A stretch of 64,000 nucleotides of DNA from Bacillus inaquosorum KCTC 13429 (GTDB lineage: Bacteria > Bacillota > Bacilli > Bacillales > Bacillaceae). A program made the translations under genes and the position numbers. Positions 59,801-64,000 of this stretch are shown here, in pieces. The notes under the pieces were generated by a model, which saw only the letters and a list, made by a program, of their open reading frames with translations, was not told the origin of the DNA and did not search any database. Every line of letters begins with the position of its first letter. Position 1 is the stretch's first letter. The stretch lies in the NCBI RefSeq assembly GCF_000332645.1, contig NZ_AMXN01000003.1, positions 496,001-560,000 of the forward strand, given 5' to 3'.

Positions 59801-62800
59801 ACACTTTATCTTTTCCGGGATATTGGACTGGGGAGAAGTTCGTTTTAGTCTTCTTCTCTAATACCTGGGCATACCTTACACCGTCTTTGTACATAATGTT
59901 TATGTTATGGTCCGGGGCTGCATCTATTTCTTTATATAAGATGTCTGACTCTTCAGAATACAAAATTGACATTGAGCCATTTGTAAAGCGAATCGCCTTA
60001 CAGCACAGCTCAGGATATTCTTGCTTTACTGACTTAAAAAAACCGCCGATCCCTTCAAAACAGGGCAGTCTCTTTTCCTTATCATTACTGAATACATATA
60101 TAAGCCGCACCTTGTTTATAAGGTTTTCACTTATTAATGCCTTTGTCAGGTAAAAAACGGAGTATATTCCTGTTTGCAATGCTTCATCAAATTCTGATTG
60201 TTTGTCAGCCCATGCATGCAAAATCGAATCTGGTATTGCATTTTTTTGCTTTAACAATCGAATCAGGCTTATATAATCTTCAGGGTTTTCTCTATTTATT
60301 GTGAACACATCATCGCTTATTTGCTCAAAACGATCACCTTTCGTGACAAGATATACAAATGTGTTCTCTCTCTCTTGCAATACTTCCGAATACCTCTTAT
60401 GATCCGAAAAAAGCAAAATCGTACACCTTTGTCCATCAGTAAGAACTTCCGGCAACGGTGATTCCTTCCATACCGGTGCATATAATGACCGCTTTATATT
60501 CTCCACAGAAAATGCGTCTGTTTTTGATATTTCAGATTTCAAATCAAAATGATAGCGTTCAAATGGATAAACAGGTAAAACCGCTTTTTTCTTATTGTGA
60601 TCACCCAGTCTTGCCCAAACAATTTCTTCTCCTTTTAGCCACATTTGCATAAACACCTGATAAAGAGACTCATCAGCCGATTTGCTCGGCTTAAAATATG
60701 CTTCATGCTTAATATTCATCGTAAGAGGCAAGGTTCCGAATTGAAAGGTGAAAAAGTTAGGAATTTCAATATCTCTATTCGGCTCAATTGTTTTTTCCGA
60801 TATTTTTAGAACAAGGTCAGTTATCTCTTGATTTAAATCCTGTATTTGGTTGTGATCAGCCATTAATGGAAATCGGTCTTTTTCATAAAAATCGGACGGT
60901 GCCTGTTGTAAATACTTAACTGCCTGTTTTATTCCTTCCGGCTGTTTCAATAACATGCTCATAACAAGCTCTTTAGACAGCACACCGGCATCAATTAGGT
61001 ACAAGAGTTCTTGAGAATATCGGTTTTCTGATAAGCCTTCTTGCTCTGTTAAATCCCATTTCTTATAGAGTCTTTGCAAAGAAGCAAGGATTGCTACTAA
61101 CGTTACTACTTCCTCATCCGTCAGTTTTTCTCCGCTAAATCCTGATTCATCAATAATATTCTTCAAGACACTGATTTGCTGAGAGTGTGCCGACTTTTCC
61201 CATTCCTCTATGTAGCCTTTAAATGTATATTGATGTTTAAGAAGTAATTGTGCTTTTTTCCGTAAATGAATCGCAGATTCAACTGAGAAATGAATACCAT
61301 TCAGTAACACCCTGATATAATTCTCATCCAACTGAACTGGAAAATAGGTTTTCGCGGTATACGGACTCAGAAACGGAATGGACGGCGGATCACAAAATAA
61401 TGCCGCTGCCTTCTCAACATTCGCGATAAAAGCGTATACATTTTCAATTTTTAGTATACCGGCTACAGCAAGAGCAATAAAATACCCGTCTCCAACACCG
61501 GTAATACAGCTTGGTCTAAAACCCGCAGTCAGCATGCTTTTTACTATTGCAGTATTGATAACTACAGAATACAGTCTGGATTTTTCAGTTGTCCATTTCT
61601 CTTTAAATGTATAATCTACAGTCGAAATGCCTTGCAGCATTTTCTCTACTTCTTTTTCTATATTAGGGAATACCCTTTTAATCGCTGTAAATTGTTCGTA
61701 GCTTTCCCACTTTAAGTCACCAATAACAAGTATCCACTTACAATCATTTTTCTTATGAATCGTCACTCCATTTTCAATATGATTCCTTAATTCGGCCTTG
61801 CTGTCTGCTAATATGCCTGCTCTATACTCAAACGTTGCTCTGCCGGTCAGAAGCGTGCTGCTAATTTCTTCATGTGAACATTTTTGAAATTCCTCGGACT
61901 CGCCGGAAAATGATTTCCACTGCTGTAACATTTGCTCCATGCTTTTTTCACTTTTTGCAGAGAAAAGAAACGGTTGTATTTTACCGTTACAGCTTGCTTT
62001 TGATACTTCTTTGTGTATAAATTCTTCGATAATGACATGAGAGTTAACGCCCCCAAAGCCGAAAGAACTTATTCCCGCTCTAAGCGGTTCTCCGTCCGGA
62101 GCCTGCCAATCACATGAATTTCTTGCCAGAACAAATGGTGTTTTTTCAAATTGGATAATTGGATTCACCATATTTACATTTAACGTTTTCGGTATCCTTC
62201 GATGTTTCATCATCATTAACACTTTAATTAATCCTGCCATACCGGCTGCTGCTTCCAAATGACCGATATTCGTTTTGACACTTCCGATCCGGCAATATTG
62301 TGTATGATCAGTATATTGCAGATACGCTTTCGTCAAAGCTTCAATTTCGATTGGATCGCCCAAAGATGTTCCCGTGCCGTGTGCTTCAACATAAGAAATC
62401 GTTGAAGCATCTACATTGGCACTTTTTAAAGCAGATAAAATGACTTGACATTGAGCATCCACACTAGGCGCAGTAATTGAACGGGTTTTCCCGCCATGAT
62501 TTACAGCTGTTCCTTTAATAATGCCGTAGATATGATGACCGGCTTTTACTGCTTCATCCAGTCGTTGAATCAATAAAACTCCTGCGCCTTCGCCAGGAAC
62601 ATAGCCGTTTGCAGCCGCGTCAAAACTCTTACATTTACCATCGGGGCTCAGCATTCTGGCCTTTGAGAATGATATGTATTTCCAAGGCTGAAAATTTAAA
62701 TTCACACCCGAAGCAATGGCAAAATCGCTTTCCTTTTCCCTCAGTGATCTAACCGCTTCATCCAGAGCAACAAGCGATGACGCGCACGCAGCATTTACAG

Positions 62801-63344
62801 ACATGCTTTTCCCCGTAAAATCAAATGCGAATGAAATGCGGTTGGAAAGAATAGACTCAAAGCTCCCCAGACAAGCATAGCTGTCTATTTCCGAATCAGC
62901 ACAGCCCATCTGACGATAGTCAGAGTTCATAATACCTGTAAAGACAGAAGTAGTTTTATCCTGAAGCTCACTCAATGATACACCTGAATCTTCAATGCAG
63001 CGCCATGTCTCCTCTAAAAGAATTCTTTGTTCAGGATCCATGTTTTTTGCTTCACGAGGAGAAATATGAAAGAATTTATGGTCGAAGTATCTGGCCTGTT
63101 CAATAAACCCTCCCCATTTACTGATACTTTTATTTGGAATGTTGATGTCAGCAGAATAATATTGTTCAGGGTTCCACCGTTCAAGCGGCACTTCTCGAAT
63201 GGAATCTTTGCCGCTATGTATATTCTCCCAGAATTCATGATAATCATTAGCATCAGGAAATCTGCATGAAATTCCTATAATTGCTATATCAGATGATTTA
63301 TACGAATTATCGCTCCCAGTCTTTTTATTCAAATGATGAACCAT
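50817..63344 (-). CDS. mlnB: Macrolactin trans-AT PKS MlnB: KS-AT*-KR-ACP-KS-DH-KR-ACP-ACP-KS-DH
   Basis: The largest protein, 4175 residues, and first of the assembly line. KS1 (19-445; active Cys near 187 in NAACASS, HGTGT near 322) is followed by an unusual region (about 450-960) with an AT-like segment in which GHSxG has become GVGDG (near 615). Then KR (near 1187), ACP (YGMDSVMI near 1479), KS2 (Cys near 1732), DH (HIINGEFVLP near 2280), KR (near 2786), tandem ACPs (YGFDSIMF near 3071, YGFDSITF near 3164), KS3 (Cys near 3424), DH (HLVSGRPVLP near 3897) and a C-terminal docking helix (LLKQLKNGELSADQV). KS1 has no preceding loading domain, so an acetyl starter probably enters it directly. 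Modules 2 and 3 need an added enoyl reductase, presumably from MlnA, to give saturated carbons. It starts 23 bases after mlnA. Confidence 0.94.
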   Translation of the reverse strand: MVHHLNKKTGSDNSYKSSDIAIIGISCRFPDANDYHEFWENIHSGKDSIREVPLERWNPEQYYSADINIPNKSISKWGGFIEQARYFDHKFFHISPREAKNMDPEQRILLEETWRCIEDSGVSLSELQDKTTSVFTGIMNSDYRQMGCADSEIDSYACLGSFESILSNRISFAFDFTGKSMSVNAACASSLVALDEAVRSLREKESDFAIASGVNLNFQPWKYISFSKARMLSPDGKCKSFDAAANGYVPGEGAGVLLIQRLDEAVKAGHHIYGIIKGTAVNHGGKTRSITAPSVDAQCQVILSALKSANVDASTISYVEAHGTGTSLGDPIEIEALTKAYLQYTDHTQYCRIGSVKTNIGHLEAAAGMAGLIKVLMMMKHRRIPKTLNVNMVNPIIQFEKTPFVLARNSCDWQAPDGEPLRAGISSFGFGGVNSHVIIEEFIHKEVSKASCNGKIQPFLFSAKSEKSMEQMLQQWKSFSGESEEFQKCSHEEISSTLLTGRATFEYRAGILADSKAELRNHIENGVTIHKKNDCKWILVIGDLKWESYEQFTAIKRVFPNIEKEVEKMLQGISTVDYTFKEKWTTEKSRLYSVVINTAIVKSMLTAGFRPSCITGVGDGYFIALAVAGILKIENVYAFIANVEKAAALFCDPPSIPFLSPYTAKTYFPVQLDENYIRVLLNGIHFSVESAIHLRKKAQLLLKHQYTFKGYIEEWEKSAHSQQISVLKNIIDESGFSGEKLTDEEVVTLVAILASLQRLYKKWDLTEQEGLSENRYSQELLYLIDAGVLSKELVMSMLLKQPEGIKQAVKYLQQAPSDFYEKDRFPLMADHNQIQDLNQEITDLVLKISEKTIEPNRDIEIPNFFTFQFGTLPLTMNIKHEAYFKPSKSADESLYQVFMQMWLKGEEIVWARLGDHNKKKAVLPVYPFERYHFDLKSEISKTDAFSVENIKRSLYAPVWKESPLPEVLTDGQRCTILLFSDHKRYSEVLQERENTFVYLVTKGDRFEQISDDVFTINRENPEDYISLIRLLKQKNAIPDSILHAWADKQSEFDEALQTGIYSVFYLTKALISENLINKVRLIYVFSNDKEKRLPCFEGIGGFFKSVKQEYPELCCKAIRFTNGSMSILYSEESDILYKEIDAAPDHNINIMYKDGVRYAQVLEKKTKTNFSPVQYPGKDKVYLITGGLGGIGSKIAEYCAKSETCTIILSGRSPLRGKKQKLLEYLNQFNAEVFYMQADISDKETVIKMVDDIMERYSGLSGIIHCAGVIRDSFLFQKTNQELSEVIAPKVQGTLYLDNATKEIDLDFFAVFSSVVSIAGNEGQTDYAYANSFLDHFAEYREQKRQKSQRNGRTLTINWPLWKETGMGVSISDQARTSLFRDSGLEELSSEAGADWFAQIVMSGQLHNIAVCGDSDRFEQFMEQRFQTNYTQISDTIQLASGDVKIQTRSFLASIISAEVGVKPEEIDHSVHLAEYGMDSVMIHQCNSKLEQALGAISKTLLFEFQTITDLADYLIKEYPDRLDSLFPAKENEKLIQSSTAVNPAQLHIAPVMKEKEKHDGIAVIGISGRYPGAENIEELWDVLSQKKDTITEVPIERWDARAYYDSDPAKAQQGKIYCKWGGFLPSADSFDSLFFHISPREAEAMDPQERIFLETVWKAFEDSGYTLNRLQKTAGKHVGVFAGVTTNSYKLLGERIPTDRNTVIPNSFPWSLANRVSYTFDFTGPSVPVDTACSSSLTAIHMACESLKKGECSIAVAGGVNLYLHPSDYLYRCQMGMLSKTGQCRSFGAGGDGFVPGEGVGAVILKPLKDAIRDNDTVYAVIKGTAINHGGKTNGYTVPNPAAQASLIQEALAAADWSARSIGYIEAHGTGTPLGDPIEVRGLTKAFREYTDDSSYCSLGSIKSNIGHLEAAAGIAGLTKIILQMKYKKIAATLHAERIHPDLHLDETPFHLQQETSEWVKLTDEKNPEKTYPRRAGLSSFGAGGSNAHILVEEYEPPAISDTSWQEGEELIVLSAKHPLSLQEYAKQLVGYLQRASQKHDHSLLQAVKGEFKKAAEKCGVDIKTARSPDWQSDLFMSWIDEIYNFYNLRSRQPQDTEGFTEERFLEQNKKQVSEFYEQEGLYKPVRLSNIAFTLLNGREPMSERLAIISKDVYDLISKLNKYINGDTDQSIFRGKKINQKRRQKQTGIQMQADKRTMAEMAEYWVSGGDLTWEDIHIERAASKIALPTYPFLKNKLWVSKSVHMQKKELVDPDPLFNFSAGESRFNKKLSSSDYYLKDHIINGEFVLPGAAVIEAAREAAERLNRKQVVKLSQIVWSLPITVQEEKTIAIDLFPNQEGSSRFIVKSNLYSETAVHSQGKLKFYEAEAAREIERFELNNLLKEQKSTINGDECYKSFKQAGLDYGSSYQVIKQLFILPNAVLSRISLADNLQLNGARGMLNPCLLDGIFQSTIGFTLEHDGGQVPYLPFELGELEILSAPSDSGYAYVIPADEKNASSVKRFNITYMDDKGQVSLKLRNLALKALKSPQHNQIVKTENSISYYKDKWVQEFNHHSDDICRSNTCLAIVLHDDITEQHIRNAYESIGLKLIFVRAGNQFKEKGIYSYELNSHKLDDYKTLLGILTRRQVTIGHVVLFGKSPETKISHDIKSKLDEAVFPVFYITKALMSVKPKNKIKISHVFFTEKNQVLPYQMALSGLFQALHLEQPMFTGRNIEICSGQKLLPNGLLPELDCIVKESVASDSGSTEIRYVDGIRYVKKSVGIKYTNGISKVEVEENGVYLITGGAGGLGLIFAKHLIQKGRIKIVLIGRSELSEESVRRIKELEASGSEIFYVKTDISEEKNTADLINLIKSKLGSLKGIIHSAGVIRDSLLINKSEEDVRAVLASKVHGTIWLDQYTAKEPLDFFVLFSSISAKIGNAGQTDYAYANRFMDYFAELRAAEDKPGKTLSINWPLWKEGGMQVDRHSERFLYEHFGMLSLGEQEGLSAFDKVMTGCEHQIMVFSGNELKLERIIGIAEEKGNREAIEENNEPDRTLSSLKNTLARIICTVLKINESEFDFELPISEYGFDSIMFTMLGNELNESLGISIMPSQFFDFYDFYELLDYIHDECSQEQVQNNLLDHENKNTREYLKEKIAHIISALLKIERQEIEGETSFGEYGFDSITFTRLGNEINQRYGTDLLPSIFFEYNSLDEVAGYLIDQYGDSYSFSTDSSSKTDAEKIDEVEPSLDYDDAYADLALTSSEENSEAEGTLNEPVAIVGISGRFPQSDTIEELWEQIEKGRDLITDIPEDRWDWREFDGDPIKERNKTNIKRGGFINDADKFDPLFFGISPAEAELMDPQQRIFIETVWKAIEDAGYKPSDLAGTKTAVFAGVATTDYAERLSENLTPIQAQTATGLNHCILANRISYLLNITGPSEPVDTACSSSLVALHRAAEGIQRGEFDMAIAGGVHIMTSPTLFIAFDKAGMLAKDGKCKTFDRRADGYVRSEGAAAVLLKPLSKAQADGDHIYGLIKGTAINHGGHANSLTAPNPKAQVDLLTEAWRKAGVSPATVGYIEAHGTGTSLGDPIEVNSIVKAFKTLYEEWGIPFTEQKSCGIGSVKTNIGHLETAAGIAGVIKVLLAFKYQKLPGLVNFSELNPYIKLDGTPFYITDTNEKWKRMRDELYVDIPMRAGVSSFGFGGVNAHIVLEEYREKNRGISESRRNHIFVLSAKTNDQLLDYIKLMIQYLDHAIRKEVSVNLTDMASTLQNGREEMEERIAICASDIRELRDKYISFLEFNKKQEGVFISENKKKYTVITEELLLEAIQSGKEELVAQWWAEGAKVDWRQIFNKTYNKIPLPSYPFARESYWFRQKIKNVELEKRIHPLLSENLSTLKSLKFKTNITGSEFFITDHLVSGRPVLPGAAYLEMALVSSEIAAENTICKIKDVVWNKPITYEGTPFHIYSSLQMQKDKLNITICTEEPEGELQICSQSIAEFEESNIDRPLEYFDIELFKHSSDTKISRKECYQYFSRMGLDYRSGFQSLTAVYCSGQEVLAELVLPEQLKNDFKHFKLHPSLIDGGFQSVAFLLNDNDKGSLYVPYSLEELVICGPLEEKCFARVKETGFCTYSIQFINEDGEIAASMNNFSVRKVNAGGLLPEDSEDQTILLLLKQLKNGELSADQVYQLLEVK

Positions 63345-63367
63345 TCGTTTCCAGCAGCCCCTCTCTT

Positions 63368-64000
63368 TTATTGAAATATCGTGTTCAATCGATGCCTTAG
63401 TAAGTTTTCTGCTTCAATCATTATCTTTTCACCGATTTCCCCAACATGCCTGTTTCTCCATGCTTCTAATTCTGTTCCCTTCACCCACTGATTAAAAGCA
63501 CCCAGAGACGGACCGCAATGCACCTGATAATCCACCCTTCTTTTTTCTTCCCCTTCCAATGCAAACAAACTGGCTTTTCGCAAATACCACTTAAAAATTA
63601 ATAACATCTTAAATTTTGGATTACGGTCCGCTTTTTCAACTAGATTTGGATATGTTCTTTTAATGTCTTCATAGATTTCATCAAAAGTTTTTTTAAAATA
63701 CTTACTTTCTAACTGGATCTTTGTTTTATCATCTATCTCATCGAGAGACTGAAATTGCTGATACAATTGCTGCAATTTATTTGCTCTGACAGGGAACAAC
63801 ATTCCCCTTTTCATTACCTGGACCTTTGCGCCGAACTCAAACATAGCTTCGGAAGGTGCATAAGCAGTATCCTGTATTTCCATTTCACTCAATAATTCTT
63901 TGACAGATTCACTTGTGCCGGACTCAGCTGTACATTGATTGATAGACCCTGTCATAACAAAATCAGCTCCCATTAAAAAAGCAGAGGCTGCTGCTTCGGG
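63368..64000 (-). CDS. mlnA: MlnA C-terminal part: trans-acting PfaD-type enoyl reductase
   Basis: The frame is open to the right edge; about 210 C-terminal residues are present. They contain GADFVMTGSINQCT, FEFGAKVQVMKRGMLFPVRANKL, the segment LIFKWYLRKASLFALEGEEKRRVDYQVHCGP, and GAFNQWVKGTELE. This is the C-terminal half of the FMN-dependent PfaD/FabK-like enoyl reductase used in trans by trans-AT polyketide synthases. In macrolactin clusters it is fused behind the malonyl acyltransferase as MlnA; that AT part would lie beyond the window. It would load malonyl units on all ACPs and reduce the enoyl groups of modules 2 and 3. It is followed 23 bases later by mlnB and is likely the first gene of the operon. 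Confidence 0.88.
   Translation of the reverse strand, partial: PEAAASAFLMGADFVMTGSINQCTAESGTSESVKELLSEMEIQDTAYAPSEAMFEFGAKVQVMKRGMLFPVRANKLQQLYQQFQSLDEIDDKTKIQLESKYFKKTFDEIYEDIKRTYPNLVEKADRNPKFKMLLIFKWYLRKASLFALEGEEKRRVDYQVHCGPSLGAFNQWVKGTELEAWRNRHVGEIGEKIMIEAENLLRHRLNTIFQ

Noticed and set aside
61060..61790. Reading MlnB as a cis-AT synthase
   Set aside because: The only AT-like segment has lost the nucleophile serine and no other module has an AT; the cluster has a PfaD-type partner gene as expected for trans-AT systems.
16196..63344. Repeated DNA blocks between KS regions as possible assembly duplications
   Set aside because: The KS, KR and ACP copies differ throughout in sequence and each fits a distinct step of the product, so they are true paralogous domains.
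50817..63344. Bacillaene or difficidin as the product
   Set aside because: No adenylation or condensation (NRPS) domains, no HMG-CoA-synthase cassette and no methyltransferase domains are seen; the 11-KS layout and site next to pdhA fit macrolactin.

Overview
The window is chromosomal DNA from a member of the Bacillus subtilis group (Firmicutes). The evidence is the gene order speA / SR1 / slp / pdhDCBA, the 39-residue SR1P peptide, B. subtilis-type ribosome binding sites (AAGGAGG with ATG, GTG or TTG starts) and strong intrinsic terminators. The exact species cannot be decided from the sequence alone; B. subtilis-clade species and the B. velezensis/amyloliquefaciens clade are both possible.

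Layout. Positions 1-5700 hold conserved housekeeping genes: the 3' end of an LCMT-type methyltransferase, ykzC (GNAT), yktC (inositol monophosphatase family), ykzI, yktB, yktA, speA (arginine decarboxylase), the dual-function small RNA SR1 with its SR1P peptide, and the lipoprotein gene slp. Positions 5706-10659 hold the pyruvate dehydrogenase operon, read on the minus strand as pdhA-pdhB-pdhC-pdhD. Positions 10660-11154 are a regulatory gap with a pdhA promoter candidate, two sets of inverted repeats and a long perfect hairpin. From 11155 to the right edge everything is one minus-strand, co-directional trans-AT polyketide synthase operon. It reads mlnA (3' end only), mlnB, mlnC, mlnD, mlnE, mlnF, mlnG, mlnH, mlnI. 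Genes overlap or are separated by at most about 50 bases, so they are probably one transcript whose promoter lies beyond the right edge.

How the genes work together. Domain reading gives 11 ketosynthases, all with Cys-His-His, no working integrated acyltransferase, and one terminal thioesterase in MlnH. One acetyl starter plus 11 malonyl extensions gives a C24 chain. The reductive domains match macrolactin carbon by carbon: OH at C23 (module 1), saturated C21 and C19 (modules 2 and 3, needing an enoyl reductase in trans from MlnA), an alkene at C16-C17 (module 4), OH at C15 and C13 (modules 5 and 6), a diene C8-C11 (modules 7 and 8), OH at C7 (module 9), and a diene C2-C5 (modules 10 and 11). 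I therefore call this the macrolactin cluster, a known system. Less familiar features inside it include an acyltransferase remnant with a destroyed active site in MlnB, two acyl-carrier-like domains without the modifiable serine, three histidine-less dehydratase-like domains, and two architecturally matching dehydrating bimodules. The cluster sits directly upstream of pdhABCD on the same strand, separated by a hairpin that is not a textbook terminator.
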